From the NCBI GenBank assembly GCA_016715105.1, contig JADKBO010000004.1:124001-188000 (forward strand): a stretch of DNA of 64,000 nt, given 5' to 3'. Position 1 is the stretch's first letter; every line of letters starts with the position of its first letter. A model generated the notes under the pieces. That model made no database searches. It was given only the letters and a program-made list of their open reading frames with translations, and was not told where the DNA came from. Below, piece after piece: positions 1-9,386 of the stretch. The stretch is from Saprospiraceae bacterium (GTDB lineage Bacteria > Bacteroidota > Bacteroidia > Chitinophagales > Saprospiraceae). A program made the translations under genes and the position numbers.

Positions 1-984
1 TTTGCGAATTTTTGTGTGATCCCCATGCACGTAGATGTGGAAATTTTTATCAAGTTTGATGATTGATTTAAATACTCTTGAACTTTTCTTGGTAGCTTGC
101 TCTGAAATGTCAAATTCAGTTTTGAAAACTTTATCTCCGTTTTCTTCTTCCAGCGATTTGAAGTTTTTGAAGTTCTCTTTTTGCATTTGAGTCTCAAAAA
201 CCTGATCTAAATAAACAGCCTCATCAAAATTTTCGTTGTTGCTAAAATATTTTTCTGATTTGTGCATCACCGCAGCTTTTTCAGCCTTCCCATCAAATAC
301 TGATTCACTTTCATTGGATTTTACAAATCTTGCAGTCAATCGGATATACTCTTTGGTAGCCAGATAATCATTGGTCACCTCCTTAATCTGGAGAAACTCA
401 TCCCTCCAGTATCTGGCTTCAATATTTCTGTTGGAATGATCAACGTTGAGCATTTTAAACCCCGCATCCCTATCAATGTCAAAAATGATGCATGCCTTAT
501 CCAATTTTTCCAAATCAAAACCTTCTAGTTTTTGCAAATTGACTGTTCTCGATGATCTTTCTACGCCCAATAGATCTTTGGTGGTCTCCAATTTGAAAAG
601 GCAAACGCCACTGGTCATTTCATCATCGATCAAAACGTTTTCTAGGAATGCAACCAATAATTCGCCACTTTTGATGAAAGGATGTCTTGATTTGTTGAAT
701 AAATGTCGGGCAATTTTGATGCTTTGTTCGTAAAAGTCAATCTCGTCAAAAATATTACCCACATAATTATAAAGTGGGTTTAAAACAAAATCATCGTTGG
801 CAAAAGTAAAGGCATGAAATTCTGGTTCTTTAAAATTTTGGGTAAGAAAATGAAGAAGTTTAGCATTGATTTCTTCATCCATTTCCAAAAGTTCAACACC
901 TGTTTGCATATCTTGACCAGATTCACTGTCAGGAATAAAGTGGAATACGACAGATTTTAATGTTGCTTGATGTATGTTGATCAT
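1..984 (-). CDS. Nucleoid-associated protein, NdpA/YejK (37 kDa) family, C-terminus cut by window edge
   Basis: Reading the minus strand from the ATG at 984 gives an open frame to base 1 with no stop, so the gene continues outside the window. The N-terminus reads MINIHQATLKSVVFHFIPDS and the body has the DFVLNPLYNYVGNIFD and SRHPFIKSGELLVAFLENV stretches that I associate with the 37-kD nucleoid-associated family (PF04245). These proteins bind the nucleoid; their exact role is unclear. Its ATG overlaps the TGA of the upstream epimerase by four bases (ATGA, 981-984), so the two are probably translationally coupled. About 328 residues are visible. Family assignment is from sequence memory, not a search. 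Confidence 0.8.
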   Translation of the reverse strand, partial: MINIHQATLKSVVFHFIPDSESGQDMQTGVELLEMDEEINAKLLHFLTQNFKEPEFHAFTFANDDFVLNPLYNYVGNIFDEIDFYEQSIKIARHLFNKSRHPFIKSGELLVAFLENVLIDDEMTSGVCLFKLETTKDLLGVERSSRTVNLQKLEGFDLEKLDKACIIFDIDRDAGFKMLNVDHSNRNIEARYWRDEFLQIKEVTNDYLATKEYIRLTARFVKSNESESVFDGKAEKAAVMHKSEKYFSNNENFDEAVYLDQVFETQMQKENFKNFKSLEEENGDKVFKTEFDISEQATKKSSRVFKSIIKLDKNFHIYVHGDHTKIRK

Positions 985-1964
985 TTCTGAACTTGTTGGA
1001 GGTATTTGATGGACATGGAAGTTATAGTTTCCTCGATTGGTTTATACTTCATGCCCAAAACCTGAATGGATTTTGTATTATCAAATGTTCGCTCTTGTTT
1101 AGTAGCATTGACGGTGTCTCGCCAAATTACTCTTTTTTGACCAGGAATCAATGATTTCAAAAAGTCAGCAAATACGATGAAGCGATCAGTGAAAGAGGGT
1201 AGAGGCATGCTATTGAATTTCCTGCCCAATCCCTTCATAAACATTTGATAAAGAGATTTATACGACAAATTTGCACCACTAATTACAAATCTTTCGCCAA
1301 AATAATCGTTTCGCACTGTTTCAATAATTGCTTTAGTGACATCTACTATGTCTACAAAACCATTACTGCCTCTAGGATAGAATAAATTGTTATTGGCAAC
1401 CGTATTTATAATTTTTAAAGAAGATTTATTGAAATCGCCGGCTCCCAAAATAAAAGATGGATTCAGGATGGTTGCATTGAGTCCTTCGTAAATACCTCGC
1501 CAAACTTCTTGTTCGGCTTTGAATTTGGAAATAGCATATTGGCTGGCTTCTGGATGGTCACTCCAAATATTATGCTCAGTGATGATTTCGCCATTTTTTT
1601 TCTGCGTCAAGGTAGCAACAGAGCTGATGTGAATGAGTTTTTTTATGTTCTTATTCATTGCTGCACTCACCACATTTGCCGTTCCTAGTTCATTGACTTT
1701 GAGCATTTTGCTCACTTCTTTTACGTCATAAGAAACAATTGCAGCACAATGTATGACAATATCATCAGCGTTGAAAATGGCCTCCAATCCCAAGAAATCC
1801 AAGACGTCTGCTTCTTGATAATTTACATTTTGAGGAAACGACTTTGGGATTGAGACACCAGATCTTACTAAACCAAGTATCTCAAACTCGTCATGTTTTG
1901 TCAATTCAGAAATAAGGCTACTTCCTAGTAAACCTCCAGCTCCTGTAATGACAATGCGTGCCAA
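981..1964 (-). CDS. NAD-dependent epimerase/dehydratase (extended SDR family)
   Basis: 327 residues. The N-terminal TGAGGLLGS is the extended-SDR TGxxGxxG nucleotide-binding loop, and YAISK (about residue 178) is the catalytic YxxxK. Such enzymes epimerise or reduce nucleotide sugars or related alcohols; the substrate cannot be read here. The only start available is TTG at 1964: two codons upstream is an in-frame TAA, which is the stop of the cytochrome gene, leaving a 3-base gap. The downstream nucleoid-protein ATG overlaps this gene's TGA. Operon order is cytochrome c, epimerase, nucleoid-associated protein. Confidence 0.88.
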   Translation of the reverse strand: MARIVITGAGGLLGSSLISELTKHDEFEILGLVRSGVSIPKSFPQNVNYQEADVLDFLGLEAIFNADDIVIHCAAIVSYDVKEVSKMLKVNELGTANVVSAAMNKNIKKLIHISSVATLTQKKNGEIITEHNIWSDHPEASQYAISKFKAEQEVWRGIYEGLNATILNPSFILGAGDFNKSSLKIINTVANNNLFYPRGSNGFVDIVDVTKAIIETVRNDYFGERFVISGANLSYKSLYQMFMKGLGRKFNSMPLPSFTDRFIVFADFLKSLIPGQKRVIWRDTVNATKQERTFDNTKSIQVLGMKYKPIEETITSMSIKYLQQVQK

Positions 1965-1967
1965 AGG

Positions 1968-2375
1968 TTATTTCTTAAGTTGTAGCGTATATTTGGCTAC
2001 AGCCTGGATTTCTTCAGCACTTAGTATAGAACCAAAAGGAGTCATCAAACCTTTTCCATTGGTGATGATGGTAACTCTTTCTTCTATCGGCAATACAGAT
2101 ACAGACAAGTCTTTGCTACCATTTGCACCTAATTTACCATCTAAACCATGACAAACAGAGCAACTTTGTTTGAAAATAGATCCTGCATTGATACCATCAA
2201 TGATTGGAGAAGATTCTTCTGCAACTTCTTCCTCCATATCTTCCTCTTCTTCCATTTCTTCATCAGTTGGTGTAGGTGCTGGAGTTTCTGTTCCTTCAGA
2301 TGCAGGTGTTGTTTTTTTATCAGCACACGCAAATACCAAAAATGCACAGAAGAAAAATAGAATTGATTTTTTCAT
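1968..2375 (-). CDS. Small c-type cytochrome lipoprotein
   Basis: 135 residues. The N-terminus is a lipoprotein signal with Cys17 as the likely acylated residue (LVFAC). Residues about 27-56 form a Thr/Pro-rich then very acidic linker (runs of Glu). A single haem-binding C72-S-V-C75-H76 follows, with Met111 in GLMTPFG as the probable sixth ligand, giving a class I cytochrome c domain of about 80 residues. It probably carries electrons at the periplasmic face of a membrane. A possible -7 element (TATGTTTG, minus strand, 2443-2436) lies about 60 bases upstream, without a well spaced -33. First gene of a three-gene minus-strand operon. Confidence 0.88.
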   Translation of the reverse strand: MKKSILFFFCAFLVFACADKKTTPASEGTETPAPTPTDEEMEEEEDMEEEVAEESSPIIDGINAGSIFKQSCSVCHGLDGKLGANGSKDLSVSVLPIEERVTIITNGKGLMTPFGSILSAEEIQAVAKYTLQLKK

Positions 2376-2513
2376 TTTAATAAATTATTGTAAGAAATTA
2401 TTTAGCCTTAAACGTCAATTTTTCATTTGGTAGCACAAACATAAATAATTCATTCAATTCGCATAATAGCAAGTGCAGAAATAAACACTTTATTGTTTAA
2501 GATTTCACAAGCT

Positions 2514-3394
2514 CTACAATTTATCGCTGATTACACGATAGTTTTTGTATTCTCCTGGTCTCCAACCGGTCATTGATTCTACCCATCGTTTTATTATTTC
2601 TTTGAATGAAAGTTTCTCTTTGGTAATGTCAAATTCGAAAACCCAGTTTTTTCTTTGATTCGACCCTGAATGGCCATCGGGTGGTTTCCCTCAAATTTAG
2701 ATAAACTGTCTATGCCACTATAATCAAAGGCACCATTTGACTTAAATTTTTGGCTTATCCAATCATTGTCGTGCCAAAGTTTCTGGAAATCATAAACCTT
2801 TTTTTGCATTTTTTCAGGAGGTTTTACCCAACCATAATGGTAAACAGTAGCATCGATTGGGACAACTTTGAGTATTTCATTTGGTTGTTTTCTGAAACCC
2901 TGTGCATCTCGAAAGGAAAATATTTTTTTATTGTTTTTAATGATTCTTATTTCGTTTCTATACCAGTTTGAAGATGTTGCTACGTAATCGTAACTACCAT
3001 AAAAATGAAAATATTTCAATAATAGTCCATCCACATCTTTGCGACTCACGTTTTGCAACATTGCATTTCTTATGGTGTTGTAATCTTGTTCATGCAAAAC
3101 CTCGTCCGCCTGGATATAAATTACCCAGTCGTATTCATTTGGGATGAGCTGGAATGCTTTATCCGTTTCCACTGCTAAAACACGACCACCTTTTCTCAAA
3201 GAATCGTCCCAAACACTGTGATGAATTTCTATTTTGTCTGAAATCGAGTTGACGAGGGCAAGAGTATCATCCTCGCCTTCGCCAACCAATAAGATAAATT
3301 TATCAACGAGTGGCAAAACTGACTGAATGGCAGCTACAACAGGATAGTCATATTTTACAGCATTTCTGATAATGCTAAAACCACAAACTTTCAT
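2514..3394 (-). pseudogene. Family 2-like glycosyltransferase, interrupted by a single-base frameshift
   Basis: The frame from the ATG at 3394 codes for a glycosyltransferase (KVCGFSIIRNAV start, DKFILLVGEGEDDT, and the DWVIYIQADEVLHEQD acceptor/metal-type motif) but ends at 2594 with an unrelated tail. In another frame from about 2640 to 2514 the expected family ending is readable: FEFDITKEK, then WVESMTGWRPGEYKNY. Restoring one A to the A6 run (plus-strand T run 2647-2652) joins the two into 293 residues reading RIKEKNWVFEFDITK. The start overlaps the WD40 gene's stop by four bases (ATGA), so translation is probably coupled. Either a sequencing indel or a recent inactivating mutation. Confidence 0.82.
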
Positions 3395-4287
3395 ATCTGA
3401 TCAATATCTGACTGCCAAACATTTATTTTTCTATCATCTCCGGCTGAAAACAAAAGTCCTAGTTCCTTATCGAAAATCAGGCTGTTTACAGAATTTAGAT
3501 GCCCTTCGTCTTTGTAGTCAAGTGATTGAATTAATGTCAAATCTGAGGTCCATACTCTTACTTTTTTATCTCTGGAAGCACTGATTACCAAGTCGTTATT
3601 GAGGATAATGTCATTGATGGTGTACATGTGTGCAGGTATGGACTTTAATAAATCAAAAGTACCATTTTCAAATGACCACATATTCAAAAGTGCATCTCTG
3701 CCTCCAGTGTAAATTTGGCCATTGTCGTTTATTGCAATCGTAAAAATGCTGTTATTGTGAGCTTTTAACTTTTGAATGATTTTGAATGTTTCTGCATGAA
3801 TCACATAGAGGAATTGATCGCTTCCACCAACGAACAGTTGATTATCTGCACCCATAATCACTGTCCGTAATCCTTGTACACTGATTTGTAAGGAAACCAC
3901 AGCTATTTGACTTTCAATATTCCATTTGCAAAGAGTACCATCTCCAGAAACAGAAAAAATGCTTTCACCTACTCTACAAAGTCCATAGATAGACCGGCTA
4001 TGCTGTTTGATGATTTTGATTATCTTCATTTCAGCCAAATCAAGCCAAACAAGATTTCCATTCATACCACCCATGACCAACCAATTTCTATCTTCGAGAA
4101 AAAGACCGCAGAATATTTGTTCTTCTGCATTGGCCATCATGCGACCATTTTCATCACCATTTTTTTCCCAACGCACCACCATTCCATCTCCAGCAAGAGA
4201 ATAAAAGTATCCACTACCTTTTTGATCGACCAACTTATAGATTGCAGAGTTGTGTCCCAAAAAACTTTGCTTATATTTGAAAACCAA
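3391..4287 (-). CDS. WD40-repeat protein
   Basis: 298 residues with about six blade-like repeats, recognisable by endings such as GDGTLCKWNIES, GGRDALLNMWSFE, ASRDKKVRVWTSD and GDDRKINVWQSD; this suits a single beta-propeller scaffold. There is no signal peptide, so it is probably cytoplasmic. It lies directly upstream of, and overlaps by four bases, the glycosyltransferase, but nothing in the sequence says what it binds. Closest named idea: a WD40 scaffold of Bacteroidota. I cannot assign a partner. Confidence 0.85.
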   Translation of the reverse strand: MVFKYKQSFLGHNSAIYKLVDQKGSGYFYSLAGDGMVVRWEKNGDENGRMMANAEEQIFCGLFLEDRNWLVMGGMNGNLVWLDLAEMKIIKIIKQHSRSIYGLCRVGESIFSVSGDGTLCKWNIESQIAVVSLQISVQGLRTVIMGADNQLFVGGSDQFLYVIHAETFKIIQKLKAHNNSIFTIAINDNGQIYTGGRDALLNMWSFENGTFDLLKSIPAHMYTINDIILNNDLVISASRDKKVRVWTSDLTLIQSLDYKDEGHLNSVNSLIFDKELGLLFSAGDDRKINVWQSDIDQI

Positions 4288-4566
4288 TTGAATTTATTGC
4301 TTTTAGTATGATGAAAGTATTTTAGATATTCATTCACATCACATATAATATTGACTCATTGAGACAACATCAAGATGTAAAAAAGAATGTAAAGATATCA
4401 AGAGGTGATGTGTTAGTGTGCATTATTACATTTAATTTAGCTTTGTACTTTACAAACAAAAATTCGTTTTGATCTGCTTTTCTATGGTTTTAACTTTTCA
4501 TAAATCTTCGATTACCATAATGTCAAGATTTCTTATGTTTTATCCAAAAATTTTCAAAAGCCACAC
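4288..4566. other. Divergent spacer between the WD40 and phosphopantetheinyl transferase genes
   Basis: No gene seen in 279 bases. It holds a TAGCTTTG -7-like element (4438-4445), an 8-base inverted repeat CACATCAC (4335-4342) / GTGATGTG (4405-4412), and between its arms a small palindrome ACATCAAGATGT (4367-4378). Confidence 0.5.
4438..4445 (+). promoter_or_regulatory. Bacteroidota -7 promoter element (TAGCTTTG)
   Basis: Matches TAnnTTTG about 120 bases before the phosphopantetheinyl transferase ATG. No TTG at the usual 17-23 base spacing, so support is moderate. Confidence 0.35.
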
Positions 4567-5205
4567 ATGCCTTTAATTTTAAAAGAAAAAATAGGAATCA
4601 AAGGCCTGCTAGGTGTTTGGAGAATTGAGGAAGAGGCAATTTTTTTTGAACAACAATTGAATCTTTTTGAAACGGAGTTGGAGGAATTGATGCAATTGTC
4701 TGAACGAAAGAGGATTGAGTGGCTAGCGTCCAGATATTTATTGCACCTTTTATTGGGAACAGAAGATCGCACTCCTTGTCTGAAAGACAGATACGGCAAA
4801 CCACATCTGATGGACACCTCACTGGAAATATCATTGAGTCATTCAAGGGATTTGGTTGCGGTTGTATTTGAAGAAGTGCCGTGTGGTGTGGATATTCAAT
4901 ATTTGGTGAACAAAATCCACCGCATTGGCAAAAAATTTGTCAATGAATTTGAAATTGAAATGACAGAAGGCCCGCAATCATTATTAAATATGCACGCCAT
5001 TTGGGGGGCAAAAGAATCAATTTATAAGGCTCATGGCAGAAAAGGCGTTGATTTTAAAAATGAAATAAGAATTGATCCGTTTCTTTTTGATGCCAATGGT
5101 TTTACCTTTGACGGGCTTTTGCAAAGGGAAACATTCTCTGAAGAGTTTAGCTGTCATGCAAGGCTCTTTGAAGATTTTGTGCTGGTTTATGCAAAGCAAG
5201 TCTGA
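4567..5205 (+). CDS. 4'-phosphopantetheinyl transferase superfamily protein (Sfp type)
   Basis: 212 residues. It moves the phosphopantetheine arm of CoA onto a carrier-protein serine. Visible motifs: KDRYGKPHL (73-81), LSHSRD (90-95), the Mg-binding GVDIQ (107-111, Asp109), and WGAKESIYKAHG (146-157) with Trp146, Lys149, Glu150 and Lys154 of the second signature. The two-half Sfp length is typical. No polyketide or peptide synthase lies in this window, so it is likely the general acyl-carrier-protein activator. It opens a plus-strand run with a lipoprotein, hldD and ornithine aminotransferase. Confidence 0.88.
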   Translation: MPLILKEKIGIKGLLGVWRIEEEAIFFEQQLNLFETELEELMQLSERKRIEWLASRYLLHLLLGTEDRTPCLKDRYGKPHLMDTSLEISLSHSRDLVAVVFEEVPCGVDIQYLVNKIHRIGKKFVNEFEIEMTEGPQSLLNMHAIWGAKESIYKAHGRKGVDFKNEIRIDPFLFDANGFTFDGLLQRETFSEEFSCHARLFEDFVLVYAKQV

Positions 5206-5237
5206 TTTCCTACTAATTGCTTTATAACTTTAAATTA

Positions 5238-5693
5238 ATGACATTGATAAAAAATTTTGTTCTACTTCTCATGTTCTTTTCTTTTTGGTCATGTAAAGAG
5301 AAAATGGAACAAACCGCCAATGAAGAAACCCTAGAAAATATCGTTGAAGAAAAGGAGGCACTTCCTGATGACTTCATGGCCTTTTACGACCAATTTGGCA
5401 CCGATAGTATTTTTCAAATGGAACACATTGTATTTCCTTTAGACGGGGAAAAAGCTTTGTCGGAATCTGGTGTTGCTGGGATTCATCTTACTAAATGGCA
5501 AAAAGAAGATTGGAAAATGCAGCGTACTTTTGATGACATGGATGGAACTTTTCAGCGGGAGTTTATAAGTTTTCATGGAATTGTAAGTGAAGCCATTCAA
5601 GATAAAAGTGGAGAATTTTCCATGTTGCGTAGATTTTCAAAAATTGGGGATCAGTGGATGCTCATTTTTTATCAAGAAATGGGAAAACATTAA
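5238..5693 (+). CDS. Putative lipoprotein, DUF4348-like
   Basis: 151 residues from the ATG at 5238. The start was chosen because it gives a clean lipoprotein signal (MTLIKNFVLLLMFFSFWSC, Cys19); a TTG at 5217 would only add a tail before it. After a Glu-rich linker, residues from about 45 onward read FMAFYDQFGTDSIFQMEHI and FPLDGE, then a Trp-rich C-terminal half. The pattern resembles small Bacteroidota lipoproteins of the DUF4348 type, but this is a weak match from memory. It ends three bases before hldD. Confidence 0.7.
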   Translation: MTLIKNFVLLLMFFSFWSCKEKMEQTANEETLENIVEEKEALPDDFMAFYDQFGTDSIFQMEHIVFPLDGEKALSESGVAGIHLTKWQKEDWKMQRTFDDMDGTFQREFISFHGIVSEAIQDKSGEFSMLRRFSKIGDQWMLIFYQEMGKH

Positions 5694-5696
5694 AAT

Positions 5697-6668
5697 ATGA
5701 TCGTTGTAACTGGAGCAGCAGGATTTATTGGTTCATGTTTAGTAGAGCGGTTGATGGCAATGGGGCATGATCACAACATTGTGCTTGTCGATGATTTCTC
5801 AAAGAAAAATAAAGAAGCAAACCTCATCAATAAAAGTCATCTTTTAAAAATTGAAAGAGACCAATTCATCTCTTGGTTGGGATTTAATGGTTTTGATGTG
5901 GAAATGGTTTTCCATATGGGGGCACGAACCGACACTACCGAACAAGATGTCGCACTTTTTGATAAGCTCAATCTAAATTACAGCAAGTCCTTATTCCAGT
6001 TGTGTTGTGACTTTGCCATTCCATTTGTCTACGCTTCAAGTGCCGCAACTTATGGTATTGGTGAGTTTGGTTTTGATGATGATGAGTCAAAAATTCCCTT
6101 ATTACAACCGCTCAATCCTTATGGTTGGAGTAAGCAAAATTTTGATATTTGGGTTTTGGCACAAGCCAAAAAGCCACCATTCTGGGCGGGACTTAAATTC
6201 TTCAACGTATATGGACCCAACGAGTACCACAAAGGAAGAATGGCATCAGTAATTTTTCATACATTCAATAAAATCAAAGAAAACGGATCTATGCAATTGT
6301 TTAAATCGCATAGGCCAGATTTTGCGGATGGACAACAGAGTCGAGATTTTATTTATGTAAAAGATGTTGTCAATATAATCAGTCATTTCATACATTTTGA
6401 GCAAATAAAACCTGGAATCTTTAATGTGGGGACTGGAAAAGCCAGATCATTTTATGACTTAGCTGATTGTGTTTTTCAATCACTGGGATTGCCTACAAAC
6501 ATTTCTTTTATAGACACACCTCTTGACATCAGAGAGAATTATCAGTATTTTACGGAGGCAAATATCGATAAACTTTACGCGAGTGGTTACCAACAGGAAT
6601 TTTTCAGTCTGGAGATAGGAATTAAGGACTATGTGACAGAGTATTTAAAAGAAGCGTTGTATATTTAA
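5697..6668 (+). CDS. hldD: ADP-L-glycero-D-manno-heptose-6-epimerase
   Basis: 323 residues. It converts ADP-D-glycero-beta-D-manno-heptose to the L-glycero form for the LPS inner core. The N-terminal MIVVTGAAGFIGS is the NAD(P)-binding loop, MGARTDTTE is the HldD-specific segment after strand 4, and YGWSK carries the Tyr/Lys pair; FFNVYGPNEYHKGRMASV and QSRDFIYVKDV are also typical. It follows the lipoprotein by three bases and precedes ornithine aminotransferase by 12. A second gene of the same heptose pathway, gmhB, lies at 27316-27891. Confidence 0.93.
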   Translation: MIVVTGAAGFIGSCLVERLMAMGHDHNIVLVDDFSKKNKEANLINKSHLLKIERDQFISWLGFNGFDVEMVFHMGARTDTTEQDVALFDKLNLNYSKSLFQLCCDFAIPFVYASSAATYGIGEFGFDDDESKIPLLQPLNPYGWSKQNFDIWVLAQAKKPPFWAGLKFFNVYGPNEYHKGRMASVIFHTFNKIKENGSMQLFKSHRPDFADGQQSRDFIYVKDVVNIISHFIHFEQIKPGIFNVGTGKARSFYDLADCVFQSLGLPTNISFIDTPLDIRENYQYFTEANIDKLYASGYQQEFFSLEIGIKDYVTEYLKEALYI

Positions 6669-6680
6669 CAAAAAATTGAA

Positions 6681-7964
6681 ATGGAGTTAGAAATTAAACA
6701 TTCGACGGCAGAATATTTAATGTCATTGGAAGATGAATTTGGCGCCCATAATTACCACCCCATACCAGTTGTTTTAAGTAAAGGTAAAGGTGTTTACGTT
6801 TGGGACGTGAATGGTAAGCGATACTACGATTTTCTTTCAGCCTATAGTGCTGTAAATCAAGGTCACTGCCACCCAAGGATCATCAATGCATTAACCAAAC
6901 AAGCTCAAAATCTTACCCTCACCTCCAGGGCTTTTTACAATGATCAATTGGGATTATTTGAAAAAAGAGTCTGTGAATTATTTGGTTTTGATAAAGTGTT
7001 ACCCATGAATTCAGGCGCTGAAGCGGTTGAAACTTCTTTGAAGTTATGTAGAAAATGGGCCTACAAGACGAAAGGAATTCCACAAAACGAAGCAAAAATC
7101 ATATTTGCTAAAAATAACTTTCACGGTAGAACATTGTCAATTATTTCGGCATCAACAGACCCAACTGCTACAGAAAACTATGGACCTTACATGCCTGGGT
7201 TTATCTTAGTTGACTACAATAACCTCGACGCAATGAAAACGGCGCTCAATGAACCAAATGTTGCAGGAGTCATCATCGAACCTATTCAGGGTGAAGCTGG
7301 GATTGTGGTACCTGATCCTGGTTACTTGAAAGCAGTGAGAGATATGTGTGCTGATCGCAATATTTTATTCATTGCGGATGAGGTGCAAACTGGTTTAGCT
7401 AGGACTGGAAAACTTTTAGCTATTTGTGGCAATTGTACCTGTGAAAATAAGTGTGAAAACAATTATGAAATAAAACCAGATGTTTTGATTCTGGGAAAAG
7501 CTTTGAGTGGTGGCATCATGCCAGTATCTGCGGTTTTAGCTAACAATGACATCATGTTGGTGATAGAACCAGGTACACATGGATCCACTTATGGCGGTAA
7601 CCCTTTGGCCTGCGCAGTTTCTGTAGAAGCTTTGAATGTAATAGAAGACGAAGATTTGGCGGGTAATGCAAAAAGATTGGGTATCATCTTTAGAAATAAA
7701 ATGCAAGAGTTAGTTGATCAATCTGAACTTGTTGTGAAAGTAAGAGGAAAAGGATTGCTCAATGCCATTGTCATCAATGATTCCGAAGAAGGTGAAATTG
7801 CTTGGAATATTTGTGTGAAACTCAAAGAGAATGGTTTGCTCGCAAAACCTACCCATGGTAACATCATCAGATTCGCACCACCTTTGGTTATGACAGAAGA
7901 ACAAATTCTAGATTGTTGCAAAATTATCTCGGAAACCGTTTTGGATTTCGAAGCCAGCATGTAA
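6681..7964 (+). CDS. rocD: Ornithine--oxo-acid aminotransferase with a four-cysteine insertion
   Basis: 427 residues, PLP-dependent class III aminotransferase converting ornithine and 2-oxoglutarate to glutamate semialdehyde and glutamate. Visible: MNSGAEAVETS (109-119), FHGRTLS (148-154), ADEVQTG (232-238, PLP-binding Asp233), and the PLP lysine Lys273 in LGKALSGG. Between them, residues 248-260 read ICGNCTCENKCEN: a C-x2-C-x-C-x3-C cluster (249, 252, 254, 258) where most ornithine aminotransferases have a short loop. That could bind a metal or form disulfides. It sits 12 bases after hldD, probably co-transcribed. Confidence 0.92.
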   Translation: MELEIKHSTAEYLMSLEDEFGAHNYHPIPVVLSKGKGVYVWDVNGKRYYDFLSAYSAVNQGHCHPRIINALTKQAQNLTLTSRAFYNDQLGLFEKRVCELFGFDKVLPMNSGAEAVETSLKLCRKWAYKTKGIPQNEAKIIFAKNNFHGRTLSIISASTDPTATENYGPYMPGFILVDYNNLDAMKTALNEPNVAGVIIEPIQGEAGIVVPDPGYLKAVRDMCADRNILFIADEVQTGLARTGKLLAICGNCTCENKCENNYEIKPDVLILGKALSGGIMPVSAVLANNDIMLVIEPGTHGSTYGGNPLACAVSVEALNVIEDEDLAGNAKRLGIIFRNKMQELVDQSELVVKVRGKGLLNAIVINDSEEGEIAWNICVKLKENGLLAKPTHGNIIRFAPPLVMTEEQILDCCKIISETVLDFEASM

Positions 7965-8085
7965 TCAGGTATAGTTTTGAATACAAGTTTCTGCTTTTTG
8001 CAAATGACATAGTTTATTTTGTGGTACAAGTAAGCCTAATTTTTTATTTCAAGTCCAATCAAGGGCTGTTTTAGGATAAAAAAAG

Positions 8086-8093
8086 TAGTTTTG
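8086..8093 (+). promoter_or_regulatory. -7 promoter element (TAGTTTTG) for purM
   Basis: Perfect TAnnTTTG, 24 bases before the purM ATG. No exact TTG at the usual distance upstream. Confidence 0.5.
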
Positions 8094-8116
8094 TGGCTTG
8101 AATTAAAACACAAATT

Positions 8117-9301
8117 ATGTCTGATTCTAGTAGGTATCTGCAGCGAGGAGTCTCCGCTGATAAATCAGAAGTTCACGCGGCCATAGAAGGTCTTGACAAG
8201 GGCTTATTTCCCAATGCTTTCTGTAAAATATTACCAGATTACGTTGCTGGGGATAATGACTATTGTACCATAATGCATGCAGATACAGCAGGCACCAAAA
8301 CTTCTTTGGCATATATCTATTGGAAAGAAACAGGTGACTTGAGCGTTTGGAAAGGTATAGTACAAGATGCCTTGGTCATGAACCTTGATGATATGGCCTG
8401 TGCAGGTTGTATTGACAACATCATTGTTTCTTCTACAGTAGGTAGAAATAAAAATCACATACCAGGAGAAGTCATCAAAGCCATTATTCATGGTGCCCAG
8501 GAATTTTTTGACACCATGAATGATTTTGGTGTAAAAATGCATAGTGCTGGAGGAGAAACTGCAGATGTTGGTGACATTGTGAGGACTGCGGATGTAGGAT
8601 TTACTGCTTTTGCAAGGATGAAAAAAGCTGATGTGGTAGACATCAATGTCAAACCGGGCAATTTCATTGTTGGTCTTGCATCTTATGGTCAAGCGACTTA
8701 TGAAGATTCTTACAATGGTGGTATGGGCAGCAATGGTCTTACTTCAGCAAGGCATGATATTTTTTCTTCAGTTTATAGGGAGAAATATCCAGAAAGTTTT
8801 GATCCCAAAACACCACTAGATTTGGTTTACGCTGGCAGCAAAATGCTTACAGATACTTTATCGATCGGAGAACAAGAAATTGCCATCGGGAAATTAGTAC
8901 TTTCTCCAACAAGAACTTTTCTGCCGGTTTTATCGCAGGTTTTAAAACATCATAAAAATTCCATTTCAGGAATCATACACAATACTGGAGGTGCACATTC
9001 AAAAGTCAAAAAGTTTATTGGCGAAAATCTCCACATCGTAAAAGATAATTTACTTCCAATACCGCCACTTTTTGAACTCATTAAAAAAGAATCTGGCGCA
9101 AGCTTTCAGGAGATGTTTCAAGTATTCAATATGGGGACGAGGTTGGAATTTTATGTTGAGGATGAAGCTACTGCATTGGAAATCATCAATATATCCAAAA
9201 GTTTTAACATAGATGCCCAAATTATTGGTACGGTAATTGAAAATAAAAATACAGAATCAATAGTGACAGTATCTCATTTGGGTGAAGTATATCACTATTA
9301 G
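8117..9301 (+). CDS. purM: Phosphoribosylformylglycinamidine cyclo-ligase (AIR synthase), Bacteroidota form
   Basis: 394 residues. It makes aminoimidazole ribotide from FGAM with ATP in purine synthesis. The start SSRYLQRGVSADKSEVH, the CTIMHADTAGTK segment that corresponds to the ATP-site loop, MNLDDMACAG and MHSAGGETADVGD match the long PurM variant of Bacteroidota. The domain order is AIRS N then AIRS C. It is transcribed alone, with its own -7 element at 8086, and followed by cytochrome peroxidase with a separate promoter. Confidence 0.9.
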   Translation: MSDSSRYLQRGVSADKSEVHAAIEGLDKGLFPNAFCKILPDYVAGDNDYCTIMHADTAGTKTSLAYIYWKETGDLSVWKGIVQDALVMNLDDMACAGCIDNIIVSSTVGRNKNHIPGEVIKAIIHGAQEFFDTMNDFGVKMHSAGGETADVGDIVRTADVGFTAFARMKKADVVDINVKPGNFIVGLASYGQATYEDSYNGGMGSNGLTSARHDIFSSVYREKYPESFDPKTPLDLVYAGSKMLTDTLSIGEQEIAIGKLVLSPTRTFLPVLSQVLKHHKNSISGIIHNTGGAHSKVKKFIGENLHIVKDNLLPIPPLFELIKKESGASFQEMFQVFNMGTRLEFYVEDEATALEIINISKSFNIDAQIIGTVIENKNTESIVTVSHLGEVYHY

Positions 9302-9386
9302 TTTCTAAAAATTTCAATAAGTAGAAAATTCCAAACTCAGTTTCAATACGATTTGATATACCATTTTTTTAAAATTTGTTAAAATA

